Shown here in pieces: positions 27,068 through 33,700 of a DNA stretch of 45,929 bases. Below the pieces are notes generated by a model. It was given only the letters and a program-made list of their open reading frames with translations. It searched no databases and had not been told where the DNA came from. This stretch comes from Mycolicibacterium austroafricanum. Its GTDB lineage: Bacteria > Actinomycetota > Actinomycetes > Mycobacteriales > Mycobacteriaceae. The position numbers and the translations under genes are program-made. The stretch lies in NCBI RefSeq assembly GCF_902705885.1, contig NZ_CACSIP010000035.1, positions 16,970 through 62,898 on the forward strand. Reading direction: 5' to 3'. Numbering within the stretch: position 1 is the stretch's first letter; each line of letters starts with the position of its first letter.

Positions 27068-27201
27068 CGGCCGAATCTCTTCGGGGTACTCACAACAACA
27101 CATCGTTGGGAGCTTCGATAGCTTAGGGTACCGACACCCAAATCCTCAAACGAGCAGCCCGCCGCTATCCTTTGCAGAGCCGGTTTCACATCCACCGGCA
27201 C

Positions 27202-27242
27202 GCCCCTATAGCTCAGTTGGTAGAGCTACGGACTTTTAATCC
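27202..27242 (+). pseudogene. tRNA-Lys (TTT), 5' part only, interrupted at prophage junction
   Basis: Nucleotides 1-41 of a normal tRNA-Lys are present: acceptor 5' strand GCCCCTA, D-arm GCTCAGTTGGTAGAGC, anticodon arm ACGGA-CTTTTAA-TCC. From 27243 the sequence no longer fits: no T-arm with GTTCGANTC, and no 3' acceptor strand pairing with GCCCCTA. The host gene therefore appears cut just after its anticodon loop by phage integration. Confidence 0.85.
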
Positions 27243-27244
27243 CT
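27202..27244. other. prophage left attachment junction (attL) in tRNA-Lys
   Basis: Host-like tRNA sequence ends at 27242 and phage coding sequence of the repressor begins at about 27244. The common core must lie at or left of 27242; its left limit cannot be set without attP or attR. Location in the anticodon arm is a usual choice for tyrosine integrases. Confidence 0.75.
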
Positions 27245-27514
27245 ATTCCCAGGGTTCGGTCCATTCCCTGGTCCGTCGCCAACTTTGCCAGTGGAGATCC
27301 AGCTGGCGGGAACCCCGCACGCGAGCGCCCAGGCGTTGATCGTGATGCGGCGGGGCTGGACCCGACCCTTCTCGGCGTTACCCACGGTGTTGCGGGACAC
27401 GCCGATCAGCTCGGCCAACTGGTCCTGTTCGAGGCCAGCGTGTTCCCGAGCGATACGTAGACGATGGCGGACCTCGATCTGAGGCACGCTCCCTGACTCA
27501 TATGCGGTGGTCAT
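27236..27514 (-). CDS. phage immunity repressor (HTH), 3' end formed at attL
   Basis: 92-aa DNA-binding protein with an XRE-type HTH: RHRLRIAREHAGLEQDQLAE, then LIGVSRNTVGNAEKG. ATG 27514 is preferred because the predicted promoter puts transcription at this codon; a GTG at 27547 overlaps the -35. The last phage-specific codon is Arg at 27244-27242; the final Asp and the TAA stop (27238-27236) lie in the tRNA-Lys anticodon-loop sequence. In the free phage the frame would probably continue differently. It presumably represses the rightward early operon and its own promoter through the repeats at 27529-27639. Confidence 0.8.
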   Translation of the reverse strand: MTTAYESGSVPQIEVRHRLRIAREHAGLEQDQLAELIGVSRNTVGNAEKGRVQPRRITINAWALACGVPASWISTGKVGDGPGNGPNPGNRD

Positions 27515-27522
27515 AGGCAACA

Positions 27523-27551
27523 CATTAAGCACAACTGTGCACACCACGCAA
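27523..27551 (-). promoter_or_regulatory. predicted leftward repressor promoter
   Basis: TTGCGT (27551-27546), a 17-bp spacer and TTAATG (27528-27523). The start point would be at 27514-27516, making the repressor mRNA leaderless. An operator-like repeat (27529-27540) fills the spacer. Confidence 0.45.
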
Positions 27552-27639
27552 CCGCTGCGATATGTCTCATACGCAAACAGTTGTGCAACACGCGGTTGTT
27601 TGGCTCTTGCACAAGTGTTCCTCTGCGTCTAACTTGTGC
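27529..27639. promoter_or_regulatory. immunity operator region with four related sites
   Basis: Site 1 GCACAACTGTGC (27529-27540) is the best dyad. Site 2 (27575-27586, AAACAGTTGTGC) matches its reverse complement at 10/12. Site 3 (27609-27620, GCACAAGTGTTC) matches at 10/12. Site 4 (27628-27639, TCTAACTTGTGC) keeps one half-site. Sites 1 and 3/4 overlap the two divergent promoters, as expected for a repressor/Cro switch. Confidence 0.65.
27607..27635 (+). promoter_or_regulatory. predicted rightward early promoter
   Basis: TTGCAC (27607-27612), a 17-bp spacer and TAACTT (27630-27635). The start point falls at the ATG at 27642, so the first early mRNA would be leaderless. Operator sites 3 and 4 overlap the -35 and -10. 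Confidence 0.5.
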
Positions 27640-27641
27640 AT

Positions 27642-27839
27642 ATGCCCAAGACCACCCCACCGACTTCGGTCGCCGCGATCGTAACTGAGCACGGCATCGC
27701 CAAGCGCACCGTCATCGCCGCCATCGAGCGAGGCGACCTCAAGGCCGAAAAACTCCCCGGCCGGACCGGCGCCTACGTCATCCAGCACCGCGACGTCGAG
27801 AAGTGGATCGCCAAGCGTGAAGCGAAGGCATCGGTATGA
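27642..27839 (+). CDS. excisionase/Cro-like HTH protein
   Basis: 65-aa winged-helix protein of the excisionase/MerR-like type (HGIAKRTVIAAIERGDLKAE, then VIQHRDVEKWIAKREAKA). First gene of the rightward early operon, divergent from the repressor. It could direct excision, act as Cro, or both; position favours a switch role. Its stop overlaps the next ATG (ATGA). Confidence 0.8.
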   Translation: MPKTTPPTSVAAIVTEHGIAKRTVIAAIERGDLKAEKLPGRTGAYVIQHRDVEKWIAKREAKASV

Positions 27840-28066
27840 CCGCTACCGAGACCTGGACTCTCCAGGCTGTCGACTACCGGGGCGGCGTCGTCGGCCAGTT
27901 GGACATCAAGGCCGAGTGCACAGACGGCCGGAGCGGGATCATCACGATGACGCGCTGGCCGAGCGTCGGCTGGCGAGCGCCACTCCACCTGAACTTGCCG
28001 CCGAAGATGGAGCAGGCCGTCCAGCGGGTCGCTCGTGAAGCGGTAGAGCTGGGGATGGTCGCATGA
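27836..28066 (+). CDS. phage protein of unknown function (76 aa)
   Basis: No family recognised. Contains a beta-rich first half and a helical C-terminus (KMEQAVQRVAREAVELGMVA). Coupled on both sides by 4-bp overlaps, between the excisionase-like gene and the antirepressor. Confidence 0.75.
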   Translation: MTATETWTLQAVDYRGGVVGQLDIKAECTDGRSGIITMTRWPSVGWRAPLHLNLPPKMEQAVQRVAREAVELGMVA

Positions 28067-28857
28067 CCGCCGTCGATCTCCAGCTGTTCAAATTCGAGCA
28101 CCAGCCCGTGCGCGTCGTGTTGGTCGACGGTGACCCGTGGTTTGTCGCCCGCGACGTCTGCACCGCGATCGGCCTGACGAACCTCTCAATGGCGCTGTCT
28201 CGTATCGATGACGACGAGAAGGGGGTCAGTCAGATTGACACCCCCGGTGGCCAGCAGCAAATGGCCACGATTGCGGAGTCGGGCCTCTACTCGCTGGTGC
28301 TGCGCTCAGACAAGAAGGAGGCGGCGAGGTTCCGCCGCTGGGTGACGCACAAGGTGCTGCCCGAGATCCGTCGCACTGGCAGTTACAGCGAGATGCCTGC
28401 GGCCCCGGTGCAGCTCCCGTCGAAGAAGGAACTGGCGCAGTGGGTCGTCGAGGCTGAGGAACGCGCCGAGCTCGCCGAAGCCCGGGCCCGCGAGTTGGAG
28501 CCGCCAGCTGCTGCGTGGAACGAGTTGGCCGACGCGGCCGGTGACTACTCGGTCGCTGACGCGGCGAAGGTGTTGTGCCGGGATCCGAAGATCAGCATCG
28601 GTGAGCGGCGTCTGTTCGACGCGATGCACGGTATGCACTGGATTTATCGGCCGCGTGGTGGTCGTTGGCGCGCCTATCAGGATCAGTTGGATAGCGGCCG
28701 CCTGGTTGAGAAGGTCGGTAAGCCGTATTACCACGCTGGCCGCGATGAGGTGGTGGCCGCTGATCCTGTCGTGCGGGTCACGCCGAAGGGGTTGGCGGCT
28801 TTGCATCAGAAGCTCGGTGGCAGTGGGCAGCTGGAGTTGATGGCGGTCGTGTCATGA
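28063..28857 (+). CDS. phage antirepressor, BRO-N plus KilAC domains
   Basis: 264-aa protein. Residues 1-110 are a BRO-N domain (VRVVLVDGDPWFVARDVCTA, SGLYSLVLRSDKKEAARFRR, WVTHKVLPEIRRTGSY). A short coiled linker (EAEERAELAEARARELE) leads to a KilAC/ANT domain at about 155-255 (SVADAAKVLCRDP, GERRLFDAMHGMHWIYR, VTPKGLAALHQKLG). Such proteins counteract phage repressors; here the likely partner is the HTH repressor at 27236-27514. Confidence 0.92.
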   Translation: MTAVDLQLFKFEHQPVRVVLVDGDPWFVARDVCTAIGLTNLSMALSRIDDDEKGVSQIDTPGGQQQMATIAESGLYSLVLRSDKKEAARFRRWVTHKVLPEIRRTGSYSEMPAAPVQLPSKKELAQWVVEAEERAELAEARARELEPPAAAWNELADAAGDYSVADAAKVLCRDPKISIGERRLFDAMHGMHWIYRPRGGRWRAYQDQLDSGRLVEKVGKPYYHAGRDEVVAADPVVRVTPKGLAALHQKLGGSGQLELMAVVS

Positions 28858-29093
28858 CGATCATCGATCCGGTTCAGAAGTTGCGCGCTTTGGAGCGGCT
28901 GCTGGATTCGTCGTTGCGGGAGTTCCGCGAGGCGTATGACGGGCAGCCGTTTCCGCCGTCGACGAAGAACGTCGATTTTTTGGATGGTCAGACGGATGCG
29001 TTGGCGTTGGCGTTGGCGTGTCTGCGGGAGTCGTCGGCGCCGGAGGAGTTGCGGGCTGCTGGTGAGCGCCTGGCGGCGCGGGTGGCGTCGTGA
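28854..29093 (+). CDS. phage protein of unknown function (79 aa)
   Basis: Helical, mixed-charge small protein (VQKLRALERLLDSSLREFRE, DGQTDALALALACLRESS). No recognised family. ATGA-coupled to the antirepressor and to the next gene. Confidence 0.75.
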   Translation: MTIIDPVQKLRALERLLDSSLREFREAYDGQPFPPSTKNVDFLDGQTDALALALACLRESSAPEELRAAGERLAARVAS

Positions 29094-29353
29094 CGGCCCC
29101 GGTGTTCCGCAGCCTCGAGCAGCTTTCCGGTGTGCGTTCGGGTGTTGAGGCGGTGTTGTCGGCGGCTGACAGCGTGGCGGGTGAGTTGGATCGGCTGCGC
29201 GTTGAGAACGCGTTGTTGCGTCGCCAGGTTCGGCAGTTGACGGCGAAAGCTGCTGACGCTGCGGCGTTGTGCGCGACGTACAGCGACGAGATCCGGGTGT
29301 TGAGCGCGGAGCTGGAGTCGTATCGTTCCGGCGTTCCGAGGAGGTCGTCATGA
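29090..29353 (+). CDS. phage coiled-coil protein (87 aa)
   Basis: GTG start in a GTGA overlap. Residues about 25-80 show heptad-like leucines (LDRLRVENALLRRQVRQLTA, VLSAELESYR), suggesting a coiled coil, perhaps a dimer. No family recognised. Confidence 0.72.
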   Translation: MTAPVFRSLEQLSGVRSGVEAVLSAADSVAGELDRLRVENALLRRQVRQLTAKAADAAALCATYSDEIRVLSAELESYRSGVPRRSS

Positions 29354-29535
29354 ACTGGTTGCTCATCAACACGGTGATGCTCATCCTGTCGTGTCTGATG
29401 GCCGGTCGGGCGTATTCACACCGCCGGTTCGCTTGGATGGGTATCTGGGTCGGATTCGCTGTCATGTGGGCGATCTGGCTCGCGATGCGCGTGTTCTCGC
29501 TGGTCGTCCGGTGGGAAGTGGTGGTGTACCAGTGA
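29350..29535 (+). CDS. small phage membrane protein, two TM segments (61 aa)
   Basis: Start ATG 29350 in an ATGA overlap. Two hydrophobic stretches: LLINTVMLILSCLMAG and WMGIWVGFAVMWAIWLAM, separated by a basic loop. Unknown function; followed by another tiny membrane protein. Confidence 0.75.
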   Translation: MNWLLINTVMLILSCLMAGRAYSHRRFAWMGIWVGFAVMWAIWLAMRVFSLVVRWEVVVYQ

Positions 29536-29648
29536 TCGCCATCGCTGTCCCTGCCGTGTTCGCGGCCGCTGTGGTTGTCGGTTTGTGGTTGGTGCGTCGC
29601 AATAACGCGCCGTGGACTGATCCGCGTGTGGAGAGGTTCCGCCGATGA
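29532..29648 (+). CDS. tiny single-TM phage protein (38 aa)
   Basis: GTG start overlapping the previous stop (GTGA), stop overlapping the next ATG (ATGA). One membrane segment (AIAVPAVFAAAVVVGLWLV), then a basic tail RRNNAPWTDPRVERFRR, so type N-out/C-in by the positive-inside rule. Function unknown. Confidence 0.68.
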   Translation: MIAIAVPAVFAAAVVVGLWLVRRNNAPWTDPRVERFRR

Positions 29649-30493
29649 GCGTCTTGCCGCTGCCTCTGCGTTTGGCCGTGTGGGCGACTGATTCGATCGG
29701 CGGGTTCCTCGACGCTTTGATGCCGGCGAATCATATTGAGCCGTGCACGGATTGCGGTGTGTCGACGCGGCGGGGTGTGCAGCCGTGCACAACCTGCATG
29801 TACGCGGCGGCCGACGGGTTGGCGGATGCTGAGGCTGAGGTCGAGGTGTCCGAACCTCACGAGTGCGGCGTGGGGGATGCCGAATACTGGCAGGGTTCCG
29901 CGGGCGATCTTCACGTATGCCCCGTCTGCGGTACCTGCTGGAAGGCTGAATCTGCTGGCCCACTAGATATTCGGTGGGTCCGGCTCCATGATTCCGCGGG
30001 TGTGGCCGCGCCAACCGGGACGCCGGGACAAAGCAACGGGAACGCTCGTAGTGGCTCCGTTGGCCCACACCAAGACTCCGCAGCCAGCGCGGCCGCGGAA
30101 CTGTCGCCCATCACATCCCCGGTGGGCGATACCGGCTCGGCCGTGGCGGACCTCCCCCCCGATTCCGTCACGGCCGAGTCTCCAAACCTGAAGTCCCCCG
30201 ATCCCGCCGAGATGCCGTTGTGGCCTGACTGGCTGGTGATGATGCACGCCGCCAATTGTCTGGAGTGGCCGAAGCATGAGCAGTTGGTCGGCGCGCTACG
30301 CGCCCGCGCTATGCGCTCCCATCGCATCAAGAAGTCCACACCGCCAGCGGGAGTCACGCACAGCGATCTCATCGACGCGGCGCGGATATTGAGCACTCGG
30401 GCTGAATTCCAGACGGACAGTGCCGAGGAGTATCGGCTGCGCTCGCTCGCCAACCGGCTATTCGATGCCGGATCTGCTGATCCCAACCCATAA
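29645..30493 (+). CDS. phage zinc-ribbon-containing protein (282 aa)
   Basis: Two Cys clusters near the N-terminus (CTDCGVSTRRGVQPCTTC at about 34-51 and CPVCGTC at about 92-98) suggest zinc binding. A low-complexity Ser/Ala/Gly/Pro linker (about 115-185) joins a C-terminal helical part with PLWPDWLVMMHAANCLEWPK. No family recognised; last gene before a terminator-like hairpin. Confidence 0.75.
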   Translation: MSVLPLPLRLAVWATDSIGGFLDALMPANHIEPCTDCGVSTRRGVQPCTTCMYAAADGLADAEAEVEVSEPHECGVGDAEYWQGSAGDLHVCPVCGTCWKAESAGPLDIRWVRLHDSAGVAAPTGTPGQSNGNARSGSVGPHQDSAASAAAELSPITSPVGDTGSAVADLPPDSVTAESPNLKSPDPAEMPLWPDWLVMMHAANCLEWPKHEQLVGALRARAMRSHRIKKSTPPAGVTHSDLIDAARILSTRAEFQTDSAEEYRLRSLANRLFDAGSADPNP

Positions 30494-30495
30494 GC

Positions 30496-30525
30496 GACGG
30501 CCCCCCGCTGTCACGAGGGGCCGTC
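30496..30525. terminator. terminator-like hairpin in the early operon
   Basis: 9-bp perfect stem GACGGCCCC / GGGGCCGTC with a 12-nt loop, 3 bp after the preceding stop. No T-run. It separates the first block of early genes from the block starting at 30558; antitermination or partial read-through may control the ratio. Confidence 0.7.
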
Positions 30526-30557
30526 TATCGACAACGGAATCGATGAAAGGAATCCCG

Positions 30558-30728
30558 ATGTCACACCGAATCATAATCCCGCCCTCTGCTAGGCCGGTGT
30601 GGACGCCGACCGATGCTGCGGCGCTCCGGCTGCGCGCCGATTTGGCGCGGACCGCCGAGCTGGAGCCGGTGGTGTTGGGCCGGTCGCCCCGCCTGGCTGA
30701 ACTGATGGAAACGGAGCTCGGGCGATGA
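30558..30728 (+). CDS. small phage protein (56 aa)
   Basis: ATG 30558 is chosen over ATG 30543 because AAAGGA precedes it by 6 nt. It reads MSHRIIIPPSARPVWTPTDA and a helical C-terminus ending MET-ELGR. Unknown function. Overlaps the next ATG. Confidence 0.68.
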   Translation: MSHRIIIPPSARPVWTPTDAAALRLRADLARTAELEPVVLGRSPRLAELMETELGR

Positions 30729-31816
30729 TGGGCATCCGGCCCCGTGTGCTGCGGCGGCGTCTGCTGCTGGTCGGCATCGGTGGGATGCTCGCGGCCGGGT
30801 CGATCACTGCCGGGGTTGCGAAGGCCGATACCGTCCTCGCAGCCGAGGGCCTCATGCAGCGCCCCGGCAAGACGCAGACGGCGTTCGGTGGCGTGTTCTG
30901 CGAGCACCACACCTGCCAGTCGGTGAACAACCCGACCGGGCTGTTCACGGCGTTCACGAACGTGCCGAGGGGCGCGGCGATGGTCGCGGCCGCGGTGGGT
31001 GCGACTAAGGGGCCGGTCATGGTGATCGGGTGGAGCCTCGGAGCTGCATCTATCGAGCGGCAGCTACGAGAGTGGGCCGACAACCCCGAAAGCGCGCCGG
31101 CTGTTGACCGGGTGCGGGTGGTGACGTTCGGGGCGCCGGAGCCGACTGGCCGGGATCGTGACCGCGCCGCCGCTATCCCAGCCACCGCGCCGCGCTACGA
31201 ACAACTCGACGTGGTCGCGCAGTACGACAAGATCGCCGACAAACCGGACCGTTGGGGCTGGTACTCGATGATCAACACGGCGTCGTCGCAGCACTTCTCG
31301 TACTTCGACGTCGACATTGATGACCCCCGCCACCTCGTCTATCGGGACGGGCAGACGACCCGCATGCTCATCGAGGCCGACGTGCTTCCCATGCTCAAGA
31401 AGTGGGACTGGCTGCTGTCCGATGAGCGGATGGCGGAGCTGGACGCAAAGTATCGGCCGCTGGTGGAGCGTGACTACGACCGGCCCGACTACGTGCCACA
31501 GGGTGCGGGTGCTGACTGGGGCAACGGTGTCGAGCCCGAGGCGTTGCGTGGGGAGGCCGAGTGGGACACGACGACGAGCGATGTCGAAACCCTGTCTGCC
31601 GAATCTGTCACCGAGACAGCACCCTCCAGCGGGTCGGGCGGCACAACCAGTGGCCGCGCCGCGGCGAGGTCGTCACACGCGACCCCGGACAGTACCGGGG
31701 ACGACACCGGGCGCCCTGACACCACCGACCCGGGCGACAAACCGGGCCGCGACAAGAGCGGCGACGGCGGCGACGGCAGTGACGGCAGTGACGGCAGCGA
31801 TGGGGGTGCGGAGTGA
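30725..31816 (+). CDS. secreted PE-PPE-domain-like serine hydrolase encoded by prophage
   Basis: 363 aa. Signal peptide (RRRLLLVGIGGMLAAGSITA, cleavage near VAKA-D). The body resembles the mycobacterial PE-PPE alpha/beta-hydrolase domain: nucleophile elbow GWSLG with Ser104, RVRVVTFGAPEPTGRD, VVAQYDKIADKPDRWGW and a following His region (SSQHFSYFDVDIDD). From about 285 on there is a low-complexity Ser/Thr/Gly/Asp tail ending in GDGSDGSDGSDGG. It is embedded in the phage early operon. Probably an esterase or lipase acting in the envelope. Not a typical LysB by sequence or position. Confidence 0.78.
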   Translation: MMGIRPRVLRRRLLLVGIGGMLAAGSITAGVAKADTVLAAEGLMQRPGKTQTAFGGVFCEHHTCQSVNNPTGLFTAFTNVPRGAAMVAAAVGATKGPVMVIGWSLGAASIERQLREWADNPESAPAVDRVRVVTFGAPEPTGRDRDRAAAIPATAPRYEQLDVVAQYDKIADKPDRWGWYSMINTASSQHFSYFDVDIDDPRHLVYRDGQTTRMLIEADVLPMLKKWDWLLSDERMAELDAKYRPLVERDYDRPDYVPQGAGADWGNGVEPEALRGEAEWDTTTSDVETLSAESVTETAPSSGSGGTTSGRAAARSSHATPDSTGDDTGRPDTTDPGDKPGRDKSGDGGDGSDGSDGSDGGAE

Positions 31817-32100
31817 CGCTCAACGTGAACGCCACACCGAACCGGCTGTGCATGACGGGCGACGTCACCGTCGGCACCCACTTCGGCCCGGTGCAGTCGG
31901 TGACACCTATCTGCATTGAGGGACAAGGGCATCGCCCACATGTAGATGTGCGGTTCGCCGGCGGGCTGCGGCTCGAGCTTGACCAGGCGGCCGTCGTGGA
32001 GTTGGCAAGACGCTTCCCGGAAGCGTTGGCGCGGCTTCCGTTCCTGCCGGATGTTCACGACGCGTGCCTCGACCAGGACGACGAGACGGGAGGTGCGTGA
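31813..32100 (+). CDS. phage protein of unknown function (95 aa)
   Basis: GTG start overlapping the hydrolase stop. A beta-rich N-terminal half (VTVGTHFGPVQSVTPICIEG) and a helical segment LELDQAAVVELARRFPEAL. No family recognised. Confidence 0.72.
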   Translation: MTLNVNATPNRLCMTGDVTVGTHFGPVQSVTPICIEGQGHRPHVDVRFAGGLRLELDQAAVVELARRFPEALARLPFLPDVHDACLDQDDETGGA

Positions 32101-32267
32101 TGGCGTTCCGGTTTGTGTCGCACAGGTTGGACGCTGCGTGCCCGGACTGCGGCTGCCCGCAGTGGCTGCACGGCGAGGTCGGCTGTTTGAAGAAGCGGCG
32201 CGGCTCGTCCCGGTCAGTGTTGTCGTCGTGTGATTGTCGCCGCACCGCAGAGGATTTCGCGGCATGA
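32100..32267 (+). CDS. small Cys-rich phage protein, zinc-ribbon type (55 aa)
   Basis: ATG 32100 shares a base with the previous stop (TGATG). Cys/His pattern CPDCGCPQWLHGEVGC then CDC suggests one zinc site; the rest is basic. No family recognised. Confidence 0.7.
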   Translation: MAFRFVSHRLDAACPDCGCPQWLHGEVGCLKKRRGSSRSVLSSCDCRRTAEDFAA

Positions 32268-32734
32268 CGGCGATGGTGGACTTGGATGCGGTGCTCGGTG
32301 AGGCGCAGGCGTTTGTGTCTTCGCAGGACGTTCACCGCGACACGTGGGAGCGGCAGCAGCGGGTGCGGCGGTTGACGGCGTGCGGCAGGTCGGCGGCGGA
32401 AATCGCTGAGGCGGTGGAGTTGTCGGATCGGCATGTGGTGCGTCTGCGGTCGAAGGCGTTGCCGGTGGAGCCGCCGCACCTGCCGGACCCGGAGTCGATC
32501 ACGGCGGAGCGGGCGGCCGAGGTGGAGGGCCTGGCGCAGACCGCATTTGAGTGGGCGGGCATGTTGCGTGATGAGGATCCGGTCGTGGTCTACGAGGCGT
32601 TGCGCCGACTGACTCATCGACAGCTCGTCGAGTTTGCGATAGTGGCGCTCGCGATGGTTCCGTCGGACGCGACGATCACCGAAATATTTGGCTGGGTACT
32701 GGACTTGCCCGCAGCCAGGGGGGTTGACGGATGA
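32264..32734 (+). CDS. phage HTH DNA-binding protein (156 aa)
   Basis: HTH at about 28-60: RVRRLTACGRSAAEIAEAVE followed by LSDRHVVRLRSKAL. The C-terminal part is helical and acidic. Common type in actinophages, possibly a regulator of the early operon. ATGA-coupled on both sides. Confidence 0.75.
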   Translation: MTAMVDLDAVLGEAQAFVSSQDVHRDTWERQQRVRRLTACGRSAAEIAEAVELSDRHVVRLRSKALPVEPPHLPDPESITAERAAEVEGLAQTAFEWAGMLRDEDPVVVYEALRRLTHRQLVEFAIVALAMVPSDATITEIFGWVLDLPAARGVDG

Positions 32735-32976
32735 TGTCGAACCGCCGCAGCCTCGACGAACTGTTGGCCCGCGCTCGAGCGGAGCTGGCTGTGAACGAGA
32801 CCATCACGGTATACGAGTTCATCGACGGGGGTGAACTCCCCGGGTTTGAGATTAGGCGTCCCGCGAATCCCTACCTGGGATTCGGGAAGTCATTCGTGAA
32901 GCTTTCGGCGTCCGTAGCCAGGATGGCGGCACAAATGGAAAACTTTGCCGATTCGCTACGGAAGTCGCTGTCATGA
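32731..32976 (+). CDS. phage protein of unknown function (81 aa)
   Basis: Two ATGs in a row at 32731 and 32734. Helical N-terminus (SLDELLARARAELAVNETIT) and an amphipathic C-terminus (VARMAAQMENFADSLRKSL). No family recognised. Confidence 0.7.
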   Translation: MMSNRRSLDELLARARAELAVNETITVYEFIDGGELPGFEIRRPANPYLGFGKSFVKLSASVARMAAQMENFADSLRKSLS

Positions 32977-33251
32977 GCCGTAATCCGTTGGTGTTGCCCG
33001 CCGCTGTGCTGTTTTGCGCAGCGTGGTGGGCGGTGTGGTTCAGCCTGCCCGCGTTCGGGCTGTTGTTGGCGGCTTCGGCGGCGGCGTTCCTGGCCGGTGA
33101 TGCGGTCGCGCACGTTCGCCAGGCACACGCCGAAGCCGCGGCCCTGCGGGAGGTCGACGACTGGGACACCCATGTGGCGTCGGCGATCGCGGTGATCCGG
33201 GAACGCAACCCGCATCGAGTTCGACCGGATCGTGGCCGCCCGCTTGGGTGA
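32973..33251 (+). CDS. small phage membrane protein (92 aa)
   Basis: Two hydrophobic segments (VLPAAVLFCAAWWAVWF and FGLLLAASAAAFLAG), then a charged cytoplasmic-type C-terminus with AHAEAAALREVDDW. Function unknown. 39 bp separate it from the next gene, one of the few gaps in the operon. Confidence 0.72.
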   Translation: MSRNPLVLPAAVLFCAAWWAVWFSLPAFGLLLAASAAAFLAGDAVAHVRQAHAEAAALREVDDWDTHVASAIAVIRERNPHRVRPDRGRPLG

Positions 33252-33290
33252 TCTGCGCGGCCTGTGGCCCTCGGATTCGGGGGCACCGGA

Positions 33291-33521
33291 ATGACCGCGC
33301 CCACGACTGCCCGTCACGGTGCGGTGTGTGTGTGCGTGAGGTGCTGCGACAACGACGCCGCCCGCGAGGACACCGTGTACGCGGCGGAGCGTGACGAGGC
33401 CCGGTCGGCCCGTTTCGGGATGTCGGAGATGGAACGCGCCCGGTCGTGCCGCCATCAGGTGGGCCGCTCGGGTGCGTGCCGGCAGTGCGGTGAGCAACTA
33501 GTCACAAGGGACGAGGCATGA
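33291..33521 (+). CDS. small Cys-rich phage protein (76 aa)
   Basis: ATG 33291 is chosen over upstream in-frame residues that look non-coding. Cys groups CVCVRCC near residue 11 and CRHQVGRSGACRQCG at the end suggest a zinc ribbon. Unknown function. Confidence 0.65.
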   Translation: MTAPTTARHGAVCVCVRCCDNDAAREDTVYAAERDEARSARFGMSEMERARSCRHQVGRSGACRQCGEQLVTRDEA

Positions 33522-33700
33522 CCGGCGATAGCTACGGCGAGGTGTATCAGGCGGGGATCGACGCTGCGATGACGGAGGTGTGCGCGGCGATGCGGGAGTG
33601 CGATGGCACCGCCGAGGACCTGTATCTGAGGGCGCGGGGTCGGGTTGCGCGGCATGAGCGTGGCCGCCGCGCCGCGATTGTTGCGGAGGCAGCGCGGTGA
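33518..33700 (+). CDS. small phage protein (60 aa)
   Basis: Helical, charged: YQAGIDAAMTEVCAAMRECD and LYLRARGRVARHERGRRAA. ATGA-coupled to the neighbours and directly before the RecE-like gene. No family recognised. Confidence 0.7.
   Translation: MTGDSYGEVYQAGIDAAMTEVCAAMRECDGTAEDLYLRARGRVARHERGRRAAIVAEAAR

Noticed and set aside
27236..27285. Possible restored T-arm and acceptor strand of tRNA-Lys on the phage side
   Set aside because: CAGGG/CCCTG can pair but leaves an 11-nt loop, and no strand complementary to GCCCCTA follows, so a cloverleaf cannot be formed.
28806..30068. Leftward reading of 420 codons in the prophage
   Set aside because: Antisense to a chain of overlapping rightward genes with proper starts; composition is Arg/Pro/Thr-rich noise.
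30725..31816. Endolysin LysB (mycolylarabinogalactan esterase)
   Set aside because: It has a signal peptide, a PE-PPE-like pattern and lies in the early operon, not beside lysA or holin genes.
33248..33391. Small GTG reading in the gap before 33291
   Set aside because: Mostly overlaps the gene at 33291 in another frame with Arg-rich composition; no independent support.
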